NCBI GenBank assembly: GCA_019359615.1 | Contig: JAHHHA010000013.1 | Coordinates: forward strand, 62,001-126,000 | Direction: 5' to 3' | DNA: 64,000 nucleotides | From: Cyanosarcina radialis HA8281-LM2 | GTDB lineage: Bacteria > Cyanobacteriota > Cyanobacteriia > Cyanobacteriales > CCAP-1448 | Part shown: one piece after another, positions 18,119 to 26,814 of the stretch | Layout: every line of letters begins with the position of its first letter | Position numbering within the stretch: the first letter of the stretch is position 1 | Translations under genes and position numbers: made by a program | The notes under the pieces: model-generated | Database searches by the model: none | Seen by the model: the letters and a program-made list of their open reading frames with translations, nothing else | What the model was told of the DNA's origin: nothing

Positions 18119-19183
18119 TCAAGCTGAGTTAGGGATGACGAGTTCGCGACCTAATAAAGCTTTCTGGAATTTATCGTTGGGATCGGGCTGCAACCAAGGT
18201 ATGAGATTTCGACCTTCGCCGTCTCCAGGGAATAGGGGAAACCAAGTAGATGTTGGCAGTCCATAGTAAATTGTTAGTACGTAACGCTCTCGATTTTCGA
18301 TTCGACCTCCATAGTGAAAACATCGGTTGGTATCGCAAAATATGGTAGTTCCCGTCGCTCCCAGACAAACTTTTTGATGGCCGTAACCGATCGCTCGATA
18401 GACATCCTCATCTTTGAGGCGCTGACGTTTATAATTAAAACGTTTAGCTACCACTTTAGATAAGTCGGCAGGTAGCGCCGTAAAAGGCCCCATTCCTTCA
18501 TCTACATCTGTGAGATAAATAAAGACTTTGATCTGAGTAGTATCTTCTGGATCGAGATGGTATAGGTGCGATGACCAGTCTAAAATTTCTTGGCTGCTAG
18601 CTCGGTTGATGTCGAATCCCAAAAGAATTGGGAGAACCCCAAAATAGCGGGTAATCGGAACGAGCAAATTTGGATCGATCGCTAACTTAGCCAGTGCCGA
18701 ATCAGAACCAAAATCTTTTTTTGAGCTAGCAACAAAATCGAGACTTCCCTTGGAAAGTAATTTATCTTTTGCCCTTCGATCGATCTTTTCTCTGGCCTCT
18801 AATAACGCAGCCTCGAAGAGAGGATAACCGTTTAAAGCAGAGATCGCAATTCCTCGATCGCGATCGATGGTTAAATTCTTATCGATAACACCCTCTAAGT
18901 GTTTGGCAACATATTCATCGCCAAGCTTTTTTCTGGTGGCAAAAATCTCCTGCTTTGAAGTTCGCGCTAATTGATGATAAGCTTGTCGCTCTTTTTGAGT
19001 TCCTTCGATGCGAATATATTCGCGATTCCTCAAGTTGGCCTGCTTTTGATGTCGATCGAGCAGTTGGATCTTGCTATTTAATCGACTAAGAGTGCTAATT
19101 AGAGAAAACTGAGGTTGTTTGCTCTCGAGCGGCTGAACGATGAAGACTGAATTTTTCAGTTGTTGAATAATCGATCTGAACAT
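18119..19183 (-). CDS. PhyH-like Fe(II)/2-oxoglutarate dioxygenase
   Basis: 354 aa from ATG 19183 (a TTG at 19210 is also open). The C-terminal third has SSHLYHLDPEDTTQIKVFIY (iron-binding HxD), VDEGMGPFTALPADLS, and GTTIFCDTNRCFHYGG with the distal His followed by an Arg-containing strand (RYVLTIYY). This is the phytanoyl-CoA dioxygenase-like jelly roll. The first 150 residues are charged and helical and I do not recognise them. It may hydroxylate a sugar or lipid of the neighbouring pathway (inference). Confidence 0.7.
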   Translation of the reverse strand: MFRSIIQQLKNSVFIVQPLESKQPQFSLISTLSRLNSKIQLLDRHQKQANLRNREYIRIEGTQKERQAYHQLARTSKQEIFATRKKLGDEYVAKHLEGVIDKNLTIDRDRGIAISALNGYPLFEAALLEAREKIDRRAKDKLLSKGSLDFVASSKKDFGSDSALAKLAIDPNLLVPITRYFGVLPILLGFDINRASSQEILDWSSHLYHLDPEDTTQIKVFIYLTDVDEGMGPFTALPADLSKVVAKRFNYKRQRLKDEDVYRAIGYGHQKVCLGATGTTIFCDTNRCFHYGGRIENRERYVLTIYYGLPTSTWFPLFPGDGEGRNLIPWLQPDPNDKFQKALLGRELVIPNSA

Positions 19184-19440
19184 AGTTAAAGTTTGAGCGT
19201 TGCTTCTCAAAAGAAGGCCAACTGTCTCAGATGATAAATTGGTATTTCGTAGTTAGCTTTTTTGGCATTTTTCTAATATCTAATATGACATCACTGTTAA
19301 GCGATCGGATATAAACTTAAGTTCTTCTTTCGATTGCGATCGCGACAAATAGGCTCTCCCATATCTGTGGCGATCGAAAAATATTAAATGTCCTAGGGTG
19401 GGTTAGCGGTCGGGGTCGCCATGCAGCTTGCACCAAGCAG

Positions 19441-19488
19441 GGGGGAAACTTCTCAAAGTCCCCCTTTTTAAGGGGGATTTAGGGGGAT
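19441..19488. repeat. G-rich palindromic repeat at the break of the galT remnant
   Basis: Contains TCCCCCTTTTTAAGGGGGA (19459-19477), a near-perfect palindrome, followed by GATTTAGGGGGATCT. It directly abuts the truncated 3' end of the galT-like remnant, so insertion or recombination here may explain the truncation. Confidence 0.6.
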
Positions 19489-19806
19489 CTAGATGTGAAA
19501 CCGTATAACCGATAACTTATGTATACACGGTAGACGCTCTGGAAGAGCCAACGTTTGCCCCTGACGATAACTGGCATATGCTACCCACTTGCCCCGTAAT
19601 GAATGCCAGCGTAGGTGCAGATTAGCCTGAATTGGCTCGTTGCTGGGGCTGGTAGCCTTAATGTCCTCAGCGATCGGATAGCGGCTATACAGGGTTAACT
19701 GGCGACCGTCAGGCTTTTGCAACTTCTGACAATACTCATGGCGATCCCAAGTCCTACCTAAGATAGATTCGAGAGCAAAGAAAACTTCGATAATATACGC
19801 CCACAT
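19489..19806 (-). pseudogene. galT: Remnant of galactose-1-phosphate uridylyltransferase (N-terminal fragment)
   Basis: A 105-codon frame whose middle reads KPDGRQLTLYSRYPIAEDI then HLRWHSLRGKWVAYASYRQ. This is the N-terminal strand region of GalT proteins (compare the family pattern RxxPLxGxWVxxxxxRxxR). Complete GalT is about 330-350 aa. Here similarity stops after about 75 residues, at a dispersed repeat, and no zinc-ligand or HPH active-site region follows. The N-terminal 25 codons also look unrelated. I treat it as a decayed gene. A short expressed protein cannot be excluded. Confidence 0.6.
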
Positions 19807-19829
19807 AGCAACGCAGGGCTATCCCTACA

Positions 19830-20552
19830 TCATAGGCCAGATCGGCTTTGGAGGTAGCGATCGTACTCGCGCTTGATAATGTGATAGCACTCGCAGGTCG
19901 ATCGTTCCATTTCTTCGCGATTGAGGATAGTAATTTTACCTCTAGCAGTGCGAATTAGTCCGGCAGTCTGAAGGGTCCCAGTGACCAGACTTACCGCTGG
20001 GCGAGTCGAGCCGATCATGGTGGCTAAAAGGTCATGGGTAAGCAACAGCTTGGGAGTTTTGACTCGATCGCTAGCTGTTAACAACCAGCGACAAAGGCGT
20101 TGTTCGACCGGATGAAATCGGTTGCAAACCGCAGATTGTGTCAGTTCCACCAGTTTGAGATAGCTAAAATCTTTTACTTTTTGTTGCAGAACTACTGTTT
20201 TGGGTAAAATATCCGCAAAAGTTTCAGCGCTTAACTTTAAAGACTCACCAGCAAGCTGAACGTTCACTTCCCATGGAGCGTAATCTCGATCGAATAAAAA
20301 GCTAGTTCCCAGCATCCCTTCAAACCCAGTAGCCCAAACTTCTAGGGTTTCTCCTTCTGTAGTCGAATGTACCCAACAAAGCAGGGCAGTTATGGGAAAA
20401 TAGACATCGACTAATGGTTCTCTGGCGCGGAATAGCACCTGATTTTGGTGCAACTCGACTCGTTGCAGATGGGGATATAGCAGATCGTATTCGTCTTGAG
20501 GCAGCGAATCCAGAATAAAGTTCCCTAACTGCCGACGCTCGCCAAAATTCAT
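19830..20552 (-). CDS. Crp/Fnr-family transcription regulator
   Basis: 240 aa. The cNMP-binding-like beta roll covers residues 20-130 (QNQVLFRAREPLVDVYFPIT). A dimer helix and a winged helix-turn-helix follow (LLLTHDLLATMIGSTRPAVSLVTGTLQTAGLI). The recognition helix region STRPAVS resembles Crp/Fnr members. The ligand pocket lacks an obvious canonical cAMP Arg-Ser signature, so the effector is unknown. The DNA upstream (20553-21035) is rich in palindromes that could hold its own operator. Confidence 0.85.
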   Translation of the reverse strand: MNFGERRQLGNFILDSLPQDEYDLLYPHLQRVELHQNQVLFRAREPLVDVYFPITALLCWVHSTTEGETLEVWATGFEGMLGTSFLFDRDYAPWEVNVQLAGESLKLSAETFADILPKTVVLQQKVKDFSYLKLVELTQSAVCNRFHPVEQRLCRWLLTASDRVKTPKLLLTHDLLATMIGSTRPAVSLVTGTLQTAGLIRTARGKITILNREEMERSTCECYHIIKREYDRYLQSRSGL

Positions 20553-21035
20553 CCTTATAAGTACCTGATGTAGAAGTCAAAGTTCGGAGTATGTTCTGCA
20601 AACAGCCGATGCCAACGGAGTGCTTATGTCCGCAAGACAAGCTATCTCCTGCGGAAACGCTAAGCTTACCGCCGCGTTGTCCGCAGAACTGACGACAACA
20701 CCGTTAAAAGTGCGGGCTGCGGACACAATAGGCTCGGCAATCGATTGCCGAGCTAATAGCTCAAGCCCACTAAAGCGGACTGAAATTACTGCAAATTCCT
20801 TCTCAGCTATGACGGGTGCATTGCGCCCGCGAACTGCTTTTTAGAGTAATTTCGCTATAAGACAGGTATTTTGCGCCCCTAGCCGCCATCGCTAAGGGTG
20901 CAAAATGGAGTTTACATACTTATTCTTTGTTTGTCGGTTCTCCAGCTAACTGACAGTCTAGGCTGAAGCTTAATAAAGTTACGTCTGTATCAGGCAGGAT
21001 TTAAAGACTTGACTTTAGGAAGAGAAAATAATTTT
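20553..21035. other. Non-coding region between Crp-type regulator and receiver gene, with nested palindromes
   Basis: Contains a perfect 22-bp palindrome at 20732-20753 (arm GCTCGGCAATC). A GAAATTACT...AGTAATTTC inverted pair spans about 20780-20854 and encloses a GGGTGCATTGCGCCC hairpin. Open frames here lack family similarity and are interrupted by the palindromes. The divergent promoters of the flanking genes should lie within it; no confident -10/-35 pair was identified. Confidence 0.55.
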
Positions 21036-21419
21036 ATGAATCTTCCCATTAAAAAACGGATTTTGTGCGTAGATGATTCACCCGATAACGCCCAGTTGTT
21101 AAGTTTCATTCTCGACGAGGCCAAATACCAGATTCAGACGGCACAAAGCGTCCAAGAAGCCTGGAAATTGTCTCAAACTGACGAGTTCGACCTTTATGTG
21201 GTAGATTTACGATTCTCCAACGGCTCCCACGGGTTCGATCTGATCGAACAGATTCGGGCGATCGATCGCGTCACTCCAATCGTGGTGTGTTCTGGAGACG
21301 TGCGCGAGTCGGTAGAAGAAGAAGCAATGCAGATTGGCGTTCAAGCTTTTTTAAGAAAGCCGATCGATATCGATCTGTGCGTAATTACCATTATCGAACT
21401 TCTAAAGGAAGATTTGTAA
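21036..21419 (+). CDS. Stand-alone response-regulator receiver protein
   Basis: 127 aa, receiver domain only. VDDSPDN gives the acidic pair, YVVDLRFSN the phospho-acceptor Asp, VVCSG the Ser/Thr switch and FLRKPID the conserved Lys. I choose ATG 21036; the frame opens at TTG 21009. There is no output domain, so it would act in a phosphorelay or on a partner protein. No histidine kinase is adjacent. Confidence 0.85.
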   Translation: MNLPIKKRILCVDDSPDNAQLLSFILDEAKYQIQTAQSVQEAWKLSQTDEFDLYVVDLRFSNGSHGFDLIEQIRAIDRVTPIVVCSGDVRESVEEEAMQIGVQAFLRKPIDIDLCVITIIELLKEDL

Positions 21420-21430
21420 GAAAGGGAGGG

Positions 21431-21583
21431 GAGATGGGGAGATGGGGAGATGGGGTGATGGGGAGATGGGGTGATGGGGTGATGGGGTGATGGGGAGATG
21501 GGGTGATGGGGTGATGGGGAGATGGGGAGATGGGGTGATGGGGTGATGGGGAGATGGGGTGATGGGGTGATGGGGTGATGGGG
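21431..21583. repeat. 8-bp tandem array, G-rich on + strand
   Basis: About 19 units of GATGGGGA/GATGGGGT in mixed order. The same unit, on the opposite strand, forms the array at 51884-51939. Regular runs of four G every eight bases could form G-quadruplexes. Confidence 0.9.
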
Positions 21584-21621
21584 AGGCAGGGGAGGCAGGG
21601 GAAGCAGGGGAGGCAGGGGAG
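21584..21621. repeat. 9-bp tandem array (AGGCAGGGG)
   Basis: Four units of AGGCAGGGG with one A substitution directly follow the 8-bp array. The next 130 bases to the GH13 gene are low-complexity filler (AACTCAACACTCAACACTTA and similar), a motif repeated near 42500. Confidence 0.85.
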
Positions 21622-21750
21622 AATTTTTAACTCAACACTCAACACTTAACACTTCCATAGCTCCTGAACTTCTGAACTCCTAAATTTATTCCTTTCGACA
21701 CATTTAATTTATTCCGAAGCCAGACGTGAAGATTAGACTCGGCCGATACC

Positions 21751-23472
21751 GTGGGAAGACAAGCCGATATTAACGAGTCTTTCAATATGCACGGCGATCG
21801 CCATCCAATAGAATTCCAACTATTTGCACCTTACAATCAAGCGGCCGCTTTAATAGGCTCGTTGTCAGACTGGAACGAAATCCCGATGCAATTAGATGAA
21901 AAGGGATATTTTCGGACATCAATTGAGTTAGAAGATGGGGTTTATCATTATCAGTTTCGGGTTAAAACTCGCAGTCCCGGTTTTGAGTCTGGCGAATGGG
22001 TTGATGTCATCGATCCTTATGCTACCGATGTCATTGAAGTCGATCGAATCGGGTTGGTGCAGATTAAAGAGGGCGAGAAAATTGTTGACGATTACGTCTG
22101 GCAGCATGACGACGTGCCGCTACCTCAAAACCGCGATCTCGTCATTTACGAAATGCACGTTGCCGACTTTTCTGGAGGAGAGAACGATCCCCATCGGCGC
22201 GGTACTTATCGAGATGCAATAGAAAAGCTAGATTACCTGCACGATTTGGGAATAAATGCGATCGAGTTAATGCCCGTCAATGAATATCCTGGCGATTACA
22301 GTTGGGGCTACAAAGTTCGCCACTTCTTTGCTACTGAGTCTAGTTACGGCACGACTAAAGATTTAAAGCAATTTATCGATGAGTGTCACGGGCGAGGGAT
22401 GCGCGTCATTCTCGATGGCATTTACAACCATACCGACGAGGAATGCCCCTTACTGGCGATCGATCGCAACTACTGGTATTACGAATACCAACACTATCCC
22501 GAAGATCCCCAAAATTATTGGGGGCCTGAATTTAAGTACGATACTTATGACGAAAAACTCGATGTCAAACCCGCGTGGCAATACATCGGCGATGTGGTGC
22601 GGTTTTGGATTCAGGAGTATCACATCGACGGCATTCGCTACGATGCCGTGCGTCAATTGGCAAATTTTGAATTTTTAGATTGGCTGGCTGAAGCGGCAAA
22701 AAAAGCCACTGCACCGAAGCCGTTTTACAACATTGCCGAACACATCCCCGATACCAGTAAAGTGGTGCAACCCACCGGCCCGCTGGACGCTTGCTGGCAC
22801 GAAAGTTTTCGCTATTTTGTAGTGCCGCACTTGGCGGGCAAAATGTTTGACTTAGAGAATCTCAAAACGGTTTTAGACCCCAGACGGCAAGGTTATAGCA
22901 GCGCCACCAACGTCATTAATTATATTGCCACCCACGATCGCGAGCGGTTGCTGCGAGAATTAGGCGATCGCGGTATCTTTGACGAAGCTGCCTTTCGCAG
23001 AGTTAAGTTGGGTGTTGTGCTGCTGCTGACTGCTATGGGCATCCCGATGATTTGGATGGGAGAAGAGTTTGGCGAACACAAGCGCAAAAGCGTGACGCAA
23101 CCGAAAAAGATTGCCTGGCCGCTGCTAGAGAAAGCTCCCAATCGGGAGATATTTAGGTATTACCAAAAACTGATTGTTTTACGCCACCAAAACCCGGCGT
23201 TGCGCAGCGACAATATTGAGTTTTTTCACGAAAATCCCGACAGTAAGGTAATCGCCTACGTGCGGTGGAACGATGAAGGATCGAGGGTGGTAGTCGTTGC
23301 CAACTTTAGCGATCGCTTTTTGGCAGGCTATACTATCCCCAACCTTCCAGAACCACCAGGAATCTGGCATGAATGGACTCAAGATTACACCGTGCCATCT
23401 GGTAAAGGTCAGTTGCAGGTCGATCTTGGGGAATACGAAGCGCAAGTGTTTGTGTGGCAGAATCCTCTTTAG
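21751..23472 (+). CDS. GH13 alpha-amylase-family glucan enzyme with N-terminal CBM48-like domain
   Basis: 573 aa from GTG 21751; ATG 21787 would give 561 aa. Residues about 15-105 form a CBM48-like early-set domain (FQLFAPYNQAAALIGSLSDW). The (beta/alpha)8 motifs are all present: LDGIYNHT (I), GIRYDAVRQ with the nucleophile Asp (II), NIAEHIP with the acid/base Glu (III) and YIATHDRE (IV). It acts on alpha-1,4/1,6 glucans such as glycogen. The architecture resembles branching enzyme or maltooligosyl-trehalose hydrolase relatives, but exact specificity cannot be assigned. Confidence 0.85.
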   Translation: MGRQADINESFNMHGDRHPIEFQLFAPYNQAAALIGSLSDWNEIPMQLDEKGYFRTSIELEDGVYHYQFRVKTRSPGFESGEWVDVIDPYATDVIEVDRIGLVQIKEGEKIVDDYVWQHDDVPLPQNRDLVIYEMHVADFSGGENDPHRRGTYRDAIEKLDYLHDLGINAIELMPVNEYPGDYSWGYKVRHFFATESSYGTTKDLKQFIDECHGRGMRVILDGIYNHTDEECPLLAIDRNYWYYEYQHYPEDPQNYWGPEFKYDTYDEKLDVKPAWQYIGDVVRFWIQEYHIDGIRYDAVRQLANFEFLDWLAEAAKKATAPKPFYNIAEHIPDTSKVVQPTGPLDACWHESFRYFVVPHLAGKMFDLENLKTVLDPRRQGYSSATNVINYIATHDRERLLRELGDRGIFDEAAFRRVKLGVVLLLTAMGIPMIWMGEEFGEHKRKSVTQPKKIAWPLLEKAPNREIFRYYQKLIVLRHQNPALRSDNIEFFHENPDSKVIAYVRWNDEGSRVVVVANFSDRFLAGYTIPNLPEPPGIWHEWTQDYTVPSGKGQLQVDLGEYEAQVFVWQNPL

Positions 23473-23504
23473 TACCACTATGAGATAGTAACTACACCAG
23501 ACAA

Positions 23505-23825
23505 ATGCTACTTTATATGAATGGCATAATTTTGGCATTTATGTGTTATAGAGTTGGCTTTTTATCAGGTGCTTACCTGCACGATCTAAAAATTCGCTAC
23601 TTAACTTTATTAGAGAAGGAATCCTTAGAAAAACAACTTCTATTTGAGATTCGCGATCTGCTTTCCCAAAAACTGTTAGAAATTGTAGAAGATAATCCAG
23701 AGCCTACTCTATCATCACTGATGGAGCATTGCCCGCCTGGTTTTCGCTATGGCAAAGCCTGGGAACTATGGACTCAAGAATGCTATCGCGCGATCGCCAA
23801 AGTTCGCAGTTTGCCTCTACTCTAA
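23505..23825 (+). CDS. Small hypothetical protein
   Basis: 106 aa, or 102 aa from the in-frame ATG at 23517. A hydrophobic N-terminal stretch (IILAFMCYRVGFLSGAYL) is followed by a charged helix (ETLLEKESLEKQLL-like) and a Trp/Tyr-rich end (GKAWELWTQECYRAI). I do not recognise a family. It follows the GH13 gene by 32 bases and ends 4 bases from the convergent glycosyltransferase stop. Coding is plausible but not proven. Confidence 0.45.
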   Translation: MLLYMNGIILAFMCYRVGFLSGAYLHDLKIRYLTLLEKESLEKQLLFEIRDLLSQKLLEIVEDNPEPTLSSLMEHCPPGFRYGKAWELWTQECYRAIAKVRSLPLL

Positions 23826-23829
23826 CTTT

Positions 23830-25125
23830 CTATCGTGAAAGAGGTTGCAAAAATTGAGGCGCTCGTGCCTGACTATCAGGAATAACTGCTAGTTCGATAA
23901 TGTCAGCGGCTCGTTTGACTCCACCAGCTTCCTGAATGGCTTGCTGGAATCTTGAGGCATTGCGCGAATAAGTCTTTTCTGCCAGCACTCGTCGAACGGC
24001 AGTTCGCAATCTAGAAACATTTAATTGAGATAGAGAGATCGCTTCTCCCGTTCCAGTCCACCGAATGCGGGCCCCGGTTCCAGGTTGTTCAAAGGTGATG
24101 GGAATGGCAACTAGGGGAACGCCACAACTAAGGGCATCGAGGACAGTGTTCATGCCTCCATGAGTGATGGTTAAACTAGCTTTGGCCAAAACTTCTAGCT
24201 GCGGGGCATACTCAACTACTAAGGGAGAACCAGGTAGCGATCGCACGGCTTCGGCACTCATTCCCCCGCCGTGAGTAATTACTAGCTGCACGTCTAACCC
24301 TTCACAGGCGGCGGCAATGCACTGAAAGATCTCTTGCTTGGTATTTTGGACGCTGCCGAGTGAGGCATAAATTAAAGGTTGTCCCGTGAGGCGGTTAAAG
24401 GGAAAGTCGATCGATCGAGGAGAAGCATTCCGAAACGGCCCGGTGTAATGAAAATGACTGGGTAAATTGGGAATCGGAAACTCAAAGGCAGCAGGTTGTT
24501 GGCAAATATGAGCTAAGGTAGCGATCGACTCGTAAATCTTCTGGTAAGGCGGCAATTTCCATTGCTGGCGATAGCGATTAATTACTTGCAAAATCGGTTG
24601 ACAACTGCGATCTAAGATTTGATAAGCTACGGCATTGCGCCAGCACCCCCACCAAGTATGGGCATAGTTCCAAGGGGTAAAGAAGGGAGGAACATCGTTT
24701 CGTCGATGAATGACTTGCCCGGAACTGATACAGACAAACGGCAGTTCCAAATATTGGGCGACGCTTTGCCCGACTGGTTCGAGTTGATCTACTAATAACG
24801 CATCAATCGCGATCGCTTCTATGGCTGTAGGAGCGTCCTGACAGATGATTTCGGTAATGTGGCGACAAAAATCGACCGAGTAGCGTAAAGCTTCGATTTC
24901 GCTAAATTGAGTTAACTGTTTGAAACTAGCTGCCAGCGAACCGGGCTGATAGATTCCTTGTCCGATCGGATAAAACTCCAATCCTTCCGATCGCACCTTC
25001 GATTCTAAATCGGAAATTTGTAAAACTGTAACTCGATGTCCGCGTCCTTGCAGTTCTCTCCCTAGAGCCGACAAAGGATTCAAGTGCCCCGGATAAGGCG
25101 GACAAATAATACCAAAGTGAGTCAT
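23830..25125 (-). CDS. GT1-family (UGT/MGT-like) glycosyltransferase, zeaxanthin glucosyltransferase-like
   Basis: 431 aa. N-terminus FGIICPPYPGHLNPLSALGR is the acceptor-domain signature of UDP-glycosyltransferases. The C-terminal donor motif reads PLVVEYAPQLEVLAKASLTI then THGGMNTVLDALSCGVPLV and IPITFEQPGTGARI. The family glucosylates small hydrophobic acceptors. It is 77 bases downstream of crtW and co-oriented, which suggests that it glycosylates a hydroxy-carotenoid (CrtX-like role). That is inferred from context, and another acceptor is possible. Confidence 0.75.
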   Translation of the reverse strand: MTHFGIICPPYPGHLNPLSALGRELQGRGHRVTVLQISDLESKVRSEGLEFYPIGQGIYQPGSLAASFKQLTQFSEIEALRYSVDFCRHITEIICQDAPTAIEAIAIDALLVDQLEPVGQSVAQYLELPFVCISSGQVIHRRNDVPPFFTPWNYAHTWWGCWRNAVAYQILDRSCQPILQVINRYRQQWKLPPYQKIYESIATLAHICQQPAAFEFPIPNLPSHFHYTGPFRNASPRSIDFPFNRLTGQPLIYASLGSVQNTKQEIFQCIAAACEGLDVQLVITHGGGMSAEAVRSLPGSPLVVEYAPQLEVLAKASLTITHGGMNTVLDALSCGVPLVAIPITFEQPGTGARIRWTGTGEAISLSQLNVSRLRTAVRRVLAEKTYSRNASRFQQAIQEAGGVKRAADIIELAVIPDSQARAPQFLQPLSR

Positions 25126-25202
25126 ATAAAAAAGTAGTTTAGTAGTTTAGGAGTAGGGGCGAGTTTTGCCAGCCAGGTTTTGGACAGACCACAAATGTCA
25201 AA

Positions 25203-25991
25203 TCAAACCCGCTCGCAGGTGGAGTTCAACTTTTTATGGATTGCTGGTAGCTGCCACCAGGCAAGTTGTGGGTATGCGTGATGTTCTTCGTGATAACCGA
25301 AGTGATAGCAAGTAATTAACGACCATAAAACTGGCAGCGGGTTAGTTTGAGCGCGATGATGATTTTTAAATCCTTCTACTGGTTCTTTATGAGTCAAGAA
25401 AGTGCCAAAGTAAAATAATTGTATGGAACTCAAAATTGAAGGAACAATCCAAAACAAAATTAGATTTAATTGTGGAATATGAAAGATGAGATGAGCCGAT
25501 TGATATATTACTGTCAGTCCAATAAACTGTTTCCAACTCCCGTATCGACGCATAAAATATAGATACCACCCAATAAAATTTGTATGCTTCCCATCATGAA
25601 AATCAGGGTCGCGATCGCTAGCTGGATGATGATGGTGCAACCAATGTTTTTGCAACAGTTCTTTATATGAGAAAAGTCCATAAATAATAACAGCTAACGA
25701 ACCAATAAAGCGATTAATTCTGACCGACTGAGGACAGACGGCACCGTGCATAGCATCGTGGGCTGTAATAAACAAACCAGTGTAGAGAAACATTTGCCAA
25801 AGCATGGCAGGAAGGATGAAGTAAACAGGAAATTTCGCTAGATTGGTGGCCAGAAAAATGCTGAGACTGACTGCCCATAAACTAATGATGCCAAAGGCAA
25901 AGAGCGGGCCGTAAACTGTATTTTTATGATTCAGCAATTCTTTATTTTCTATAACTTGAAAAGTCGCCGAATTAGGTGTAGTTAATATCAT
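25203..25991 (-). CDS. crtW: Beta-carotene ketolase CrtW
   Basis: 262 aa from ATG 25991; the frame extends to 26102 but the added residues look unconserved. The histidine boxes are TAHDAMHGAV, HWLHHHHPASDRDPDFH and CYHFGYHEEHHAYP, followed by AWWQLP. This is the membrane diiron ketolase pattern of CrtW rather than CrtR hydroxylase. About four hydrophobic segments are present. It adds 4-keto groups to beta-rings, giving echinenone, canthaxanthin or ketomyxol-type pigments, which orange carotenoid proteins also bind. It likely forms a two-gene unit with the downstream glycosyltransferase. Confidence 0.88.
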   Translation of the reverse strand: MILTTPNSATFQVIENKELLNHKNTVYGPLFAFGIISLWAVSLSIFLATNLAKFPVYFILPAMLWQMFLYTGLFITAHDAMHGAVCPQSVRINRFIGSLAVIIYGLFSYKELLQKHWLHHHHPASDRDPDFHDGKHTNFIGWYLYFMRRYGSWKQFIGLTVIYQSAHLIFHIPQLNLILFWIVPSILSSIQLFYFGTFLTHKEPVEGFKNHHRAQTNPLPVLWSLITCYHFGYHEEHHAYPQLAWWQLPAIHKKLNSTCERV

Positions 25992-26102
25992 GTTTATTTC
26001 CCGATTGAATAGATTTAAGCCACTTGCTGAGGCTAAAGCGATCGACAGAACAAAACAATTGTTATCAGAGCAATTCACGATCGATACCTCTAGCCGAGGC
26101 AT

Positions 26103-26814
26103 TCATTGCTGATTGCGAATTGGTTTGACATCAAATTTGAGGCTCTAAAGCTGGCTAATACCAAATCCGATTTAATTAATCCTTTTTGCTTGAAGTTCGC
26201 GCAGGTGGACGCAAAATTGTGCAGGCGCAACTAAGAAAGCGAGTAGGCTTGCACCTACAACCGCTAGTTGAAAGGAGAGTTTTAAAATCGGACTCGTTCT
26301 AACTACGATTCATCCTATTAGCTGTACTCAGTCGTTGAAGTCAGTCTTTAGATAACTATGGCGATCGTCTTTAGAATTAGATTTTTAATATTTAAAAGTT
26401 CGGCTTACTAACTAATAATAATTCCCGCAGCTTCTACCAAAAGAAAGGGTATAAATAATAATCAATTTTTATTTTGTCTTCCTGTCAACAAACAGGTATA
26501 ACATTAAATTCCCTCGCTGGTAAGATGAACTGTCTGGCAGATGCTTCACGGCTGCCAGCAATCGCTTACCCAAACCTACGATTTCTGAGGTCGAGTAGAG
26601 TTACGAGATCGATTCAATAGTGGGATCGGTGTTTGTTACCGAACTGGTTCGATTGCCATTCGATCGAATCGTTCGGTGCTGGACCCGAAGAATTTCTGCT
26701 AAATTCGCAACAGAAATAGCTCGAACCATATAATTTGGGATGGTTCTGAGCTTAAAAACGAAAATTAAAGAAGACAGGCAACGATCGCTTTGAGGAGGAA
26801 ATATCGATCGGTTC
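26103..26814. other. 712-base non-coding region upstream of crtW
   Basis: At 26158-26300 is a repeat-like segment starting ACCAAATCCGATTTAATTAA and ending TTTTAAAATCGGACT, with inverted ends related to the element at 2840. At 26690-26750 are two adjacent hairpins: ATTTCTG/CAGAAAT, then GCTCGAACCAT paired with ATGGTTCTGAGC. A CTGGCAG/CTGCCAG hairpin lies near 26535-26560. No protein-coding frame is convincing. The crtW promoter and possibly a small RNA could lie here. Confidence 0.5.

Noticed and set aside
20620-20844. Rightward 74-codon frame between the Crp-type and receiver genes
   Set aside because: It runs through a perfect palindrome and nested inverted repeats, has no Shine-Dalgarno sequence and no family likeness.
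26600-26720. GGTTCGATTGCC segment considered as a tRNA T-arm
   Set aside because: No acceptor or anticodon stem fits around it; no tRNA could be built anywhere in the window by eye.
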